Assembly (NCBI GenBank): GCA_007693765.1
Contig: RECZ01000152.1
Location: forward strand, 23,927-87,926
DNA: 64,000 bases
Origin: Phycisphaerales bacterium
Lineage (GTDB): Bacteria; Planctomycetota; Phycisphaerae; Phycisphaerales; UBA1924
Reading direction: 5' to 3'
The translations under genes were made by a program, and so were the position numbers. Positions 48,252 to 60,294 of this stretch are shown one piece after another (position 1 is the stretch's first letter; each line of letters opens with the position of its first letter). The notes beneath the pieces are model-generated. The model was not told the DNA's origin, did not search any database, and saw only the letters and a list, made by a program, of their open reading frames with translations.

Positions 48252-48779
48252 TTACCCCTCCGGGTCGCGGTAGAGGTCCAGATAAAATTCGTGGTGCTGC
48301 TTTCCCCCGACATCCCGCGTGCGTGTCAGGTAGAAGCCGTGTTTCTGGAAGAGGGCGATCGCCTGCTCCCGCTCCATGCGCGTGTCCAGCTTGATCTTCA
48401 GGTAGCCGCGGTCGCGGCAGAAGGCGAGAGCCGTCTCCATGAGCCGGGAGCCGAGCCCGTTGCCGCGGTGGCCGGGGTCGACCCGAAGCCGGCGGATCTC
48501 GGCCAGATGCCCGCCGGTGTGCCGCACCCCGATCATGCCCACGATCCGAGGGAGTTCGGCCTCCGTCCCCGGCGATTCGGCGACCCACAGGGCTGAGCCG
48601 CCGTCCTCGGCGAGGTAGGAGCGGTTGATGTCGCGGATGTCCGAATCGGGGTCGTCCTCGGGCGTCTGCCCCGAGAGGCGCCCGTTCTCGTACAGGTCGA
48701 TCACCACCGGCTGATCGAGGTCAAAAGCGGTGCGGATGGTGTACGCGCGATCGGGTTGCCGGGTGGAGTGCTCGGTCAT
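48252..48779 (-). CDS. GNAT-family N-acetyltransferase
   Basis: 175 residues. Acetyl-CoA-dependent transferase fold: AYTIRTAFDLDQPVVIDLYE, IVGMIGVRHTGGHLAEIRRL (beta 4), then the CoA-binding VDPGHRGNGLGSRLMETALA (R/QxxGxG/A motif, here HRGNGLG). IALFQKHGFYLTRTRDV closes it. The substrate is not inferable. A TAGAAT box lies 23 bases upstream with AGGA before ATG 48779, so this gene has a leader. Confidence 0.9.
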   Translation of the reverse strand: MTEHSTRQPDRAYTIRTAFDLDQPVVIDLYENGRLSGQTPEDDPDSDIRDINRSYLAEDGGSALWVAESPGTEAELPRIVGMIGVRHTGGHLAEIRRLRVDPGHRGNGLGSRLMETALAFCRDRGYLKIKLDTRMEREQAIALFQKHGFYLTRTRDVGGKQHHEFYLDLYRDPEG

Positions 48780-48844
48780 GCGGCGTCCTGCCTACGACGC
48801 CCATTCTACATACCCGGCGGCGATATTCAGCGGTTTGTGCGCAC

Positions 48845-49911
48845 TCACTCGCTCGCGAAGGGCGATTCCCCGGCCACGATCGGCCCCCGCGAGCCGGAAC
48901 GCACCAAAGCCTGCATGAACCGCTCGAATTCCGCCTCGATCGCTTCGAGGTCGTCGAAGTAGGCCACGAAGACCGCGGCGCCGCGTCGGGAGGCCAGGGC
49001 CGTCATTCCCGGGTTGGTCCCGTAGCGGTTGACGAGCACGTTCCGCATCCGACCCTGTGAGGCGTCGATGAGCAGGTTGCGCAGCGTCTCACGATGGCGC
49101 CCGCCCGCGCCCTCGTGCAGGAAGTGGACGAGCGCCCACACCTGCGCGTAGTACGTGAGCGCGCCGTCGCCGACGTGATCGAGCAGATCCTGCGGGGCGG
49201 AGTCGAGCAGGGTGCGCAGGGGCTGCAGCTCGTCGCGGGCCGCGGCGGCGCGGAGCTGATCGAACCGCTCCACGTTGGCCCAGGGGAGGAAGACGGGCGT
49301 CGATCCCGCCCACTTGTGCCCCTCCATGTACGACGCGATGCCCTCCTCGAGATACACCGGCAAGGGGTCTCGGAAGGTGCGCTGCGTGTACTGGTGCCAG
49401 CCCTCGTGGGCGGCGATCGCCATGGTGTCGAAGAGGCCGATGTCGTAGAGCACGGCGCGACCGTTGGTGGCGAACCCGCCGCGACCGATGCGCAGGAACC
49501 GCGGCGCATCGCGCCCCATGAGCTGCGTGGTGAGGCGTGTCCACTGGGAGCGGTTGTCCATGAGGAAGGTGTCGAGCCGGATCGGCGGCGGGGGCAGGGG
49601 GCCCAGCGCGTTGCGGTAATGATCGAGCGCAGCCTCGAGAAACCCCGGCAGACGGTTGACCAGCACGGCGTTCGTCTCGGTGGTGTAGATGCGGTAGTGG
49701 CGCGTGCGGATGATCTGCCCCTCGGCGCCGCCGAACGTCCACGGCTCGACGGACTCGACCACGTTCGCCCCGCCGGTGCGCACCGGTGTGGTTGCTTCGC
49801 CCGTCGCGACCTCGCCGCCTAGCTCCGCTCGCTCCGCACGAGAACCGCCGCACGCGCCCAGCAGGAGCAGCGCAACCAGCGACAGCCCCGCGCCGACGGC
49901 GCCCAGCGCCC

Positions 49912-49915
<4 letters not shown>
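48845..49915 (-). CDS. Lipoprotein with a gluzincin-type metallopeptidase motif
   Basis: 356 residues. Lipobox LLGAC (Cys near 22). The zinc motif HEGWH (HExxH) is in AIAAHEGWHQYTQR, near 175, and a Glu about 20-25 residues later lies in YLEEGIASYMEGHKW, the gluzincin arrangement (HExxH...E). This resembles the DUF1570/peptidase MA class. The region between is short, as in that class. The start overlaps the valS stop by 4 bases (ATGA), so it is translated from the valS mRNA, an odd pairing for an envelope protein. Activity is not proven. Confidence 0.82.
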
Positions 49916-53820
<3,905 letters not shown>

Positions 53821-53829
53821 GGGCCGACG

Positions 53830-53835
53830 AGTGTA
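53830..53835 (-). promoter_or_regulatory. -10 box, apparently leaderless, for valS
   Basis: Minus-strand TACACT ends 9 bases before ATG 53820. No T-box-like leader is present. Confidence 0.5.
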
Positions 53836-53874
53836 CCTCGACAGCGGGCCCCGTCGGGCCGATGATGTCAGGAC

Positions 53875-54912
53875 ATGAACGAACGTCTCAGCACAGTCCG
53901 ACACCGCCGCCGCATGGCCGCGCTGACCGCGCTGGCGCTGGCCGCGGTGCTCGCGGCGATCGGGTGGTCGCTGCACGCGCTGAGCACCGGCGAGCGACGG
54001 GTCGCCACCACCGCCGAGAAGCCCCGCACGCCGGCCGCGGCCTCGGAAATCATCGCCGCCCTCGACTCCGCCCGGACCTACCTAAACCGACAGGAGCCCG
54101 GCCGGGCGGAGGCGGTGCTCGTGGCGTTGCTCGAGAAGGCGCCGCGCGACCAGGAGGCCCGGATGCTCCTCGCCGAGACGTACCTGCTGCTCGAGCGTCC
54201 CAACGACGCCTACGAGCAATACGCCGAGGCGATCGAGATCGGCCCCGTGCACGCCGAACTGGCCTTCGCCGCGGGCACCGTCGCCAACACCATCGGCATG
54301 CCGTACATCGCCGAGGCGCACTACGTGAAGGCGCAGGAGGCCGACCCCACCAACCCCAAGCACCCGCTCTACCTCGCGCAGATCCAGCGCAAGCTCGGCA
54401 GCGATGAGGAGGCCAAGGCCAGCCTGCTGCGCGCGGTGACGCTGGACCCATCACTGGACATCGGGTGGGGCGTGCTGGCGGACATGGCCCTCGAAGAGAA
54501 CAACCTCTCCATCGCCCGGATGCACATCGAGCGTGCCCGCAGGATCGCGCCGGGGTCCATCAGTTGGCGCATCCTCGAAGCGCGCATCCTGCGCCGCGAC
54601 AACAACCCCGAGGGCGCAGCGCGTGTGCTCCGCTCGCTCGACGACGAACTCATCCTCGAAGACCCGGTGCTGCTCGACGAGTTGGCGAAGTCCTACGCCA
54701 TGCTCGGGCGCCCCGAGGACGCCGCGGCCCTGTACATGACCGCCTCCGCCCGGCGCACGCGCGACGCCGACATGGCGTACCTGGCCGCGGTGTGGCTCGA
54801 ACGCGCCGAACGCTTCAACGACGCGGAGATCTACGCCCAAGCCGCCGTCGGCCTCGGCCACGAAGACGCCCGCGCGCTGCTCGAACGCATTCGCAGCAAG
54901 CGCAGCGGCTGA
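53875..54912 (+). CDS. Membrane-anchored TPR protein
   Basis: 345 residues. One N-terminal transmembrane segment (about 15-36, AALTALALAAVLAAIGWSLH), then about eight TPR-like helical pairs such as YLNRQEPGRAEAVLVALLEK, YLLLERPNDAYEQYAEAIEI, LAQIQRKLGSDEEAKASLLR and DPVLLDELAKSYAMLGRPED. It is a protein-protein scaffold, probably facing the periplasm; partners are unknown. Divergent from valS, 54 bp apart; its own promoter is unclear (GATGAT is the nearest box). Confidence 0.82.
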   Translation: MNERLSTVRHRRRMAALTALALAAVLAAIGWSLHALSTGERRVATTAEKPRTPAAASEIIAALDSARTYLNRQEPGRAEAVLVALLEKAPRDQEARMLLAETYLLLERPNDAYEQYAEAIEIGPVHAELAFAAGTVANTIGMPYIAEAHYVKAQEADPTNPKHPLYLAQIQRKLGSDEEAKASLLRAVTLDPSLDIGWGVLADMALEENNLSIARMHIERARRIAPGSISWRILEARILRRDNNPEGAARVLRSLDDELILEDPVLLDELAKSYAMLGRPEDAAALYMTASARRTRDADMAYLAAVWLERAERFNDAEIYAQAAVGLGHEDARALLERIRSKRSG

Positions 54913-54955
54913 TCGAGCGGTGCGCGGACGAGTGGGGGGGGCTGGGGGTCGAATC

Positions 54956-55570
54956 TCACTCACGGACGGCGAGTGTTGCGCTCGGCGCAGGGTCTATGCC
55001 CTCGTCCGCCGCGAGAACGCGAACCGGGCCACGCGGCGCAGCGCCCGGCGGCATTGAGAATCGCGCCACACGCTCCGGCTCGACGGATTCGGAGACGTCG
55101 ATGACCGCGCGGGGCGGCGCCTCGCCGCGGCGCCCCTCGCGCCGAGCGTGCGTGTTGACGTGCGTCCGCACGCCGCCCGTGTACCCCTGCTCGTGCAGCC
55201 AGCGCCCGCGGGCGCGTTCGAGCGTGTGCAGATCGCCGCGCCCCTCGATGCGCGTCCAGGGCTCCACGGCGATCGCGTTCGTTCCGACGCGCGCGAAGAT
55301 CACCCGCGGCGGCGCGTCAGCGGCGGCGCCGTAGAACGCGGGGCCCGGCTCAGAGCGCGTCTGCTCGGGGATGGGCGTGCGGGACCCCACCGGGGCGCGG
55401 CCGTCCCAGAGGCGGCCGATCTCGGGGCGGGAAAGCGGGTCCACGACGCGGTTGGCGGGGTGGGGGGCCCGGTCGAGCAGCCCCTCGCGGTCGCGCACGG
55501 TCGCGGTCTGCGCGCGCGCTGCGCCCGTCATCAGCGTCGCGACGACGAGCGCGGTGAAGGCGCAGCGCAT
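54956..55570 (-). CDS. Secreted protein of unknown function
   Basis: 204 residues. Signal peptide (MRCAFTALVVATLMTGAARA) and no further hydrophobic segment. The mature part is Arg/Pro/Gly-rich with little predicted regular structure; no motif or family is recognised. GGAGGAG lies just before ATG 55570. It converges with the TPR gene. Confidence 0.65.
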   Translation of the reverse strand: MRCAFTALVVATLMTGAARAQTATVRDREGLLDRAPHPANRVVDPLSRPEIGRLWDGRAPVGSRTPIPEQTRSEPGPAFYGAAADAPPRVIFARVGTNAIAVEPWTRIEGRGDLHTLERARGRWLHEQGYTGGVRTHVNTHARREGRRGEAPPRAVIDVSESVEPERVARFSMPPGAAPRGPVRVLAADEGIDPAPSATLAVRE

Positions 55571-55731
55571 CTCTCTCCTCCGACGTTGAGCGGGCCTGAG
55601 TGGCTGGCTCTAGGGGGAAGCATGCCCCGAGTTCAGCGTGATGCAAGCGCGAATTCAGGAAAATACAACCCGTCTCTTTTGCGGGCGGGCTGCGTTGCAC
55701 GGGGGCTTTGCGGGGGCCGCGGGGCGGCGGT

Positions 55732-56886
55732 TCAGTGCACCTTGCCGCTCTGCGAATCGCCGAACGCGATGGGGCGAGCGCCCATCATCCACTCGTACGC
55801 GCTGAGCACCGACCGCACGTGGGCGCTGGCCAGCCGCTCGTGGGCGATGAACGACCGCGCGCTCTGCGCGAGGGCGACGCCGTTCTCGGGGTGCTCGAGC
55901 ACCGACCGAAGGGCGCTCTGCCACGCGCCCTGCGAGCGTGAATCGACGATGAGCGCGGTCTCGTTATGCACGAGGGCGCTGATCGCCGGGTCCGCCTGCG
56001 CAATGACGATCATCGAGTTGGCCATGGCGTCCAGCGGCAGGGTGCGGTGTTCGGCGGGCCCCTCCGGCTGGAGCAGGATGTCGGCCTGCACCACCAGTTC
56101 CCGCCGGCCTTCGACGTCTTCGAGCACGGAGAGGCGGTCGAGCAGGCCGAGGCTCTGCGCCTCACGCCACACCGCGTGCCGTCGCCGGATGATCGCGGCG
56201 TCGAGGAAGACGAGCATCTGCGGGAACTCTGCGCCCAGGGCGCCCACCGCGCGGAGCGCCTGCGTGCACGCGCTCGCGTCGCGCCCCGTCCCGGTGATGA
56301 CGATCGAGAACGAGTCGGGCAGCCGCGACAACGGCGTGCGCTCCTCGCCGAGGTGCACGCCCCACGGCGTGAGCCGCGACGCGGCGCTGGGCATCTGCCG
56401 CTGGATCTCGGCGTGCATCGCCGCGTCCGGCGCGAACCACGTGGGCGCCACACCCTCCGACGCCCGCGCGCCGGGCCGATCCGCCGCGGAGCGCCGGGCG
56501 ACGGCGAGCGCGTCGAGCGACCAGACGTCCATCGCCAGCGCGGCGCCCGTCTCCTGGGCGAGGTCCGTCGCGAGGTCCCAGCAGCCGTCACCCCACGCGT
56601 GGATGATGTCGATCGGGCGTGAGGCGTCGACGCCCTCGGGCGCGGGCATGTTGAGGTCGGCGAGGTCGCGCAGTAGCGGGCGCAGCCGGGTGAGTTCGAC
56701 AAGGGCGCCGCCCTTGTCGTGGTAGTGCAGCCGCGCGCTGAGGGAGCGCTCGTTGTCGTGCGATTCATTCTCGGGGGAGAGGCGAACGATGCGAGCCCCC
56801 TCGTCGGCGAGCCCGATCTCGAGGCGGTCGAGCATGCTCCGTTCGCGGGCGGCGAAGGACCGATCGGCGATCAGCAGAACGCGCAT
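55732..56886 (-). CDS. Glycosyltransferase-like protein (GT-B fold, GT4-type)
   Basis: 384 residues. The N-terminal Rossmann half begins MRVLLIADRSFAARERSMLD with the GT4-like DIIHAWGDGCWDLA. The C-terminal half has SFSIVITGTGRDASACTQAL and LVVQADILLQPEGPAEHRTL, where the GT4 ExxxxxxxE motif would lie; the second Glu is not clear. Probably transfers a sugar to an envelope glycan, but it may be diverged. A TAGGAT box ends 6 bases before ATG 56886. Confidence 0.72.
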   Translation of the reverse strand: MRVLLIADRSFAARERSMLDRLEIGLADEGARIVRLSPENESHDNERSLSARLHYHDKGGALVELTRLRPLLRDLADLNMPAPEGVDASRPIDIIHAWGDGCWDLATDLAQETGAALAMDVWSLDALAVARRSAADRPGARASEGVAPTWFAPDAAMHAEIQRQMPSAASRLTPWGVHLGEERTPLSRLPDSFSIVITGTGRDASACTQALRAVGALGAEFPQMLVFLDAAIIRRRHAVWREAQSLGLLDRLSVLEDVEGRRELVVQADILLQPEGPAEHRTLPLDAMANSMIVIAQADPAISALVHNETALIVDSRSQGAWQSALRSVLEHPENGVALAQSARSFIAHERLASAHVRSVLSAYEWMMGARPIAFGDSQSGKVH

Positions 56887-56892
56887 GCCACG

Positions 56893-56898
56893 ATCCTA
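56893..56898 (-). promoter_or_regulatory. -10 box, apparently leaderless, for the glycosyltransferase-like gene
   Basis: Minus-strand TAGGAT ends 6 bases before ATG 56886, inside the last codons of the PEP-CTERM gene upstream. Confidence 0.45.
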
Positions 56899-57663
56899 CA
56901 CGTCGGCGGGCCCCGGCGCGCGTCGCCCACGCCGCGGCGTCCCCAGCAGCCCCACGCCGAGCGCCAGCGCGGCCCCCGGGGCGGGGATGAGGAACACGCT
57001 GTCCACGTACGCCGCGGCCAGCGGATCGCCGCTGAACGAGCCGACGCCGAAGTTCTGCATGTTGTCGTGCAGCACCACCGCCTGATCGACCCGCGTGCCC
57101 GCGAAAAGGCCCGCGACCCCGGTGTACACCAGGGCGCCGTCGTAGCGGTACTCGATGCTGTTCGCGGCGCTGTCGTAGCGCACCTCGAGCGTCCGCCGCT
57201 CGTTCTGCGCCCACTCGACGCCGGTGTCGATGAATCGCAGGCCGGCGCCGATGTTGTCGAGCACGAGAATGGAGCCCTCGAACCCGAAGCGCACGCGGAA
57301 GGTCAGCAGGCCCTCGTCCGTCGATTGCCCGACCACGTCGTAGTCGGCGCCGTCGTCGTCGTCGATCGTGATGGCGACGCGCAGCCTGCCCGCATCGGGG
57401 TTCTTGAAGATGGGGCTGAACGCGCCCGTCAGCGTGCCGGGCGGGGAGTCTTTGTCGTTGAAGAGCGCCAGCTGGCGCGACCCGTCGCGGTCGACGATGT
57501 GCGCCCCGAGGCCGGTCTTGCGTTGTTCCTCGAACACGGTCCACCCCGCCTGCCCGTCGATGTCGCCGAGCGCGTACTGCTCGAAATCCGTGCCGTTGAA
57601 CCCGGCGTGGGCGGCGCCGGCGAGAGCCAGCGTCGCGGCGATGCAACAGGGTGTGCGGGGCAT
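56896..57663 (-). CDS. Exported protein with PEP-CTERM-like tail (paralogue 1)
   Basis: 255 residues. Signal peptide (CCIAATLALAGAAHA), a beta-rich body with FNGTDFEQYALGDIDGQAGW and IDTGVEWAQNERRTLEVRYD, and a C-terminal IPAPGAALALGVGLLG followed by an Arg cluster. This is the PEP-CTERM pattern (Pro-rich cue, hydrophobic stretch, basic end) recognised by exosortase. GAGGAG precedes ATG 57663. It shares the same body plan as the neighbouring gene at 57874, so the two look like tandem duplicates. No exosortase gene is in the window. Confidence 0.82.
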   Translation of the reverse strand: MPRTPCCIAATLALAGAAHAGFNGTDFEQYALGDIDGQAGWTVFEEQRKTGLGAHIVDRDGSRQLALFNDKDSPPGTLTGAFSPIFKNPDAGRLRVAITIDDDDGADYDVVGQSTDEGLLTFRVRFGFEGSILVLDNIGAGLRFIDTGVEWAQNERRTLEVRYDSAANSIEYRYDGALVYTGVAGLFAGTRVDQAVVLHDNMQNFGVGSFSGDPLAAAYVDSVFLIPAPGAALALGVGLLGTPRRGRRAPGPADV

Positions 57664-57734
57664 CTCTACTCTCCTCGTGCTGGGATCCTGTGCGGGCGAG
57701 TGATGCTACGCATGCCGCGCGCGTCGGCGGGGCC

Positions 57735-57769
57735 AAAAAAAGACCGGGCCGCCCCGAAGGGCGGCCCGG
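57735..57769 (-). terminator. Intrinsic terminator after the PEP-CTERM gene at 57874
   Basis: Perfect 11-bp stem CCGGGCCGCCC/GGGCGGCCCGG (57744-57754 with 57759-57769) around a 4-base loop. On the minus strand it is followed by TC and seven T (57741-57735). Confidence 0.9.
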
Positions 57770-57833
57770 CGTGAGATCAATCGCGGGGCGATCTCGCGTC
57801 CGGCGTGAGATCAATCGCGGGGCGATCTCGCGT
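57766..57833. repeat. 34-bp tandem repeat with internal palindrome
   Basis: Two identical 34-bp copies (57766-57799 and 57800-57833). Each contains GAGATC and GATCTC, able to form a hairpin. They lie between the PEP-CTERM stop and its terminator, so the transcript 3' end carries three stems in a row. Confidence 0.85.
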
Positions 57834-57873
57834 ACTCAGAGGGGTCTGCGGTCCCTGGAGTTGCGTGATCGGA

Positions 57874-58692
57874 TCAGGCGCGACGACGGCGAGCGGCGGC
57901 CATGCCGGCGAGGCCGAGCAGGGCGACGGCGCCGGGGGTCGGGACGAGCTTGACGTTGTCGAAGTAGCCGGCAGCGGGGCCACCGCTGAAGGAGCCATCG
58001 CCGAAGTCCTGGAAGTTGTCGTGCGCGAGGATGACTTCCTCAACGCGCGAACCGGCGAACATGCCGGCGACGCTGGTGTAGATGTGCGAGCCGCCGTAGA
58101 AGTAGTCCATGGTGTTGGCGGCGGCGTTGTAGCGAACCTCAAAGTTGCGCCACTCGTTCTGCGCCCAGCTGACGCCGGTGTTGATGAACTGAAGCCCGAG
58201 GCCCTGGTCGTCGAGGATCAGGATGTCGCCGGTGAACGCGAAGTTCACGCGGAAGGTCAGGAAGCCCTCAGAGGGAGCCTGGCCGATGATCTGGTAGTCG
58301 GCGCCAGCGTCGTCGTCGATCTTGACGTCGACGTTGAAGATGCCAGCGTCGGGGTCCTTGAACGTGGGGGAGAAGCCGCCGCGGAGCGAATTGGGGCCCA
58401 CGGAGGTGTCCTTGAACATGCCGAGCACGCGGCCCTTGTTCTGGAGGTCGGTCACGGCGTTGCCGGCGCCGGCGCCGGCGGAGAACACCGTCCAGCCGTT
58501 CTGGCCGTTGATGTTGCCGAGGTTGTAGCCCTCGGAAGCCTCAAACCCGGTGCCGGTGAAGCCGGTACGGGGGCTGAAGGCGCCGCGGTCGAGGGAGTAC
58601 ACCGAAACGGAGTAGTCCTTGACGGGGGCGGCGGTCGCGACGGCGGCGCCGGCGACAGCCATGACGGCAAAAGCGCTGATCATCTTCTTCAT
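57874..58692 (-). CDS. Exported protein with PEP-CTERM tail (paralogue 2)
   Basis: 272 residues. Signal peptide (MKKMISAFAVMAVAGAAVAT), a jelly-roll-like beta body with FEASEGYNLGNINGQNGWTV and FINTGVSWAQNEWRNFEVRY, and the C-terminal VPTPGAVALLGLAGMAAARR, then an Arg run: a classical PEP-CTERM sorting tail. GGAGGA lies before ATG 58692; an upstream ATG at 58863 is rejected because it precedes the promoter. Promoter boxes at 58835-58863 give a 5' UTR of about 135 nt, and a strong terminator follows, so it is a single-gene transcript and probably abundant. Confidence 0.88.
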   Translation of the reverse strand: MKKMISAFAVMAVAGAAVATAAPVKDYSVSVYSLDRGAFSPRTGFTGTGFEASEGYNLGNINGQNGWTVFSAGAGAGNAVTDLQNKGRVLGMFKDTSVGPNSLRGGFSPTFKDPDAGIFNVDVKIDDDAGADYQIIGQAPSEGFLTFRVNFAFTGDILILDDQGLGLQFINTGVSWAQNEWRNFEVRYNAAANTMDYFYGGSHIYTSVAGMFAGSRVEEVILAHDNFQDFGDGSFSGGPAAGYFDNVKLVPTPGAVALLGLAGMAAARRRRA

Positions 58693-59175
58693 TTGATCAA
58701 TCCTCCTCTTCCCATCTGCGGCGATCAAACACCACAGGTGGGTGCATTCGCGGACACTGGCCGGAATGCGACGTGTTTCTTCGGGGCCGTAGCCCCAGGG
58801 ATCCGGGCGCGGACAATCCACGCCATCAGACTCTAACCTATCCCAAAATCCTCTTCTTGACAAGCAAAGATGTCCCAGTTGGACGTTATTTTCTTGGGTC
58901 CAGCCCGTGGCGATCGCCGCATCGACAGGCTCCCAGTTGCCGGGGAGGGCATCGCCCAGCTCAACCCGCAGCCCCGTTTACCAGAGCCGTCGATTCTCGG
59001 GCCTTCACGGCGACAGGTGAACGGTACCTCGTCCACCCTGCAAGGGAGTTGGTCGGGTGGAAAGAGGGCGGCGAACGGCGCCGCGGCACGTACCTGTTGG
59101 TCTGGGTAATTTTCGAACACGCTCCAGGGCCTCCCTCGCCGTAGGGACCGCCGTGTCCGCGGCGAGGGGGGCGAC
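58693..59175. other. 483-bp intergenic region with the PEP-CTERM promoter
   Basis: Contains the promoter at 58835-58863 and an AT-richer stretch at 58830-58900. From 58900 to 59175 no gene, RNA or terminator is recognised. Confidence 0.6.
58835..58863 (-). promoter_or_regulatory. Sigma-70-type promoter for the PEP-CTERM gene
   Basis: TTGTCA (58863-58858), 17-base spacer, TAGGTT (58840-58835) on the minus strand. It is the best canonical promoter in the window, with an expected start near 58828. Confidence 0.6.
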
Positions 59176-60294
59176 CTAGTCGATCGATAACGGGCCGGCT
59201 ATCGCCCCGTCACGCCGGTGACGGAGCTCCGGGGCTAGAACGGAGCGAGCCTCCGACCCCGATTCGCGGCGGACGCCAACCCAATGCCCCGGCCGCACCT
59301 CGATCAACCCGTAGCCGCCCTCGGCAGGCCCGGTACGCGAATCGTCGGGCGCTCCACCCCCGGTGTGCGGCCACCAAGGGCACGCCCCGTCGGGGCATTC
59401 GGCCAGCGGAGCGAAGGCGCCGGGCGCTTCGACGGTCTCTCGGATCGTCGTCAGCCGTTCTCTGCGGGTGTGCACGCCGGGGATGCAGGCGAGCAGGCCG
59501 CGGGTGTACGGGTGCATCGGGTGGTCGAAGAGCTCGTGCACCTCGGCGTACTCGACGACGCGCCCCGCGTACATCACGCACACCGCGTCGGCGTTCTCCG
59601 CCACGACACCCAGCGCGTGCGTGATGAGGATCATCCCCATGCCCCGGTCGCGCTGGATCGCGCGTAGCAGTTCGAGGATCTGGGCTTGAATCGTGACGTC
59701 GAGCGCGGTGGTGGGCTCGTCCGCAAGCAGCAGCCGCGGCTCGCACGCCAGCGCCATGGCGATCATCACGCGCTGCCGCATCCCGCCGCTGAACTGATGC
59801 GGGTAGGCGCGCATGCGCCGCTCGGGGTCGGGGATGCCCACGTCACGCAGCGCTGCGCCGCTGATGGCCAATGCCTCGGCCCTGCCCACGCGCTGGTGCA
59901 GCCGCACGGCCTCGGTGATCTGCTCGCCGATGGTGAAGACGGGGTTGAGCGAGGTCATCGGCTCTTGGAAGATCATCGCGATCTCGCCGCCGCGGATCCG
60001 CCGCATGGAGCGCTCATCGAGCGTGCGAAGGTCGCGCACGCTGCGCCCGTCGTTGTAGAGGATGCGCCCGCTGTCGATTCTCCCGTTTGGACGGGGCACG
60101 AGGCCCAGCACGCTCAGCGCCGTCATCGACTTGCCGCAGCCCGACTCGCCCACCACCGCCAGCGTCTGACCGGGGAAGACGCTCAGGCCGGCGCCATTGA
60201 CCGCGAAGAGTCGCGGCCCGCCGGGGTTGGCGAACGAGACGCGCAGGTCCTCGATGCGCAGCAGGGGCCCGTCGGTACGCGCCGGCTCGGTCAT
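59176..60294 (-). CDS. Oligopeptide/dipeptide ABC transporter ATP-binding protein (OppD/DppD-like)
   Basis: 372 residues. Walker A VVGESGCGKSMTALSVLGLV near 45, Q-loop FQEPMTSLNPVFTIGEQI, ABC signature FSGGMRQRVMIAMAL, Walker B LLLADEPTTALDVTIQAQIL and H-loop LITHALGVV. The C-terminal region HPYTRGLLACIPG is the oligopeptide-transporter signature. The final 80 residues are longer than usual and contain CPDGACPWW. The start ATG 60294 overlaps the permease stop (ATGA). Confidence 0.93.
   Translation of the reverse strand: MTEPARTDGPLLRIEDLRVSFANPGGPRLFAVNGAGLSVFPGQTLAVVGESGCGKSMTALSVLGLVPRPNGRIDSGRILYNDGRSVRDLRTLDERSMRRIRGGEIAMIFQEPMTSLNPVFTIGEQITEAVRLHQRVGRAEALAISGAALRDVGIPDPERRMRAYPHQFSGGMRQRVMIAMALACEPRLLLADEPTTALDVTIQAQILELLRAIQRDRGMGMILITHALGVVAENADAVCVMYAGRVVEYAEVHELFDHPMHPYTRGLLACIPGVHTRRERLTTIRETVEAPGAFAPLAECPDGACPWWPHTGGGAPDDSRTGPAEGGYGLIEVRPGHWVGVRRESGSEARSVLAPELRHRRDGAIAGPLSID

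Noticed and set aside
53821..53976. Extended valS start at 53976
   Set aside because: The extra 52 residues do not resemble ValRS and lie upstream of the -10 box at 53830-53835.
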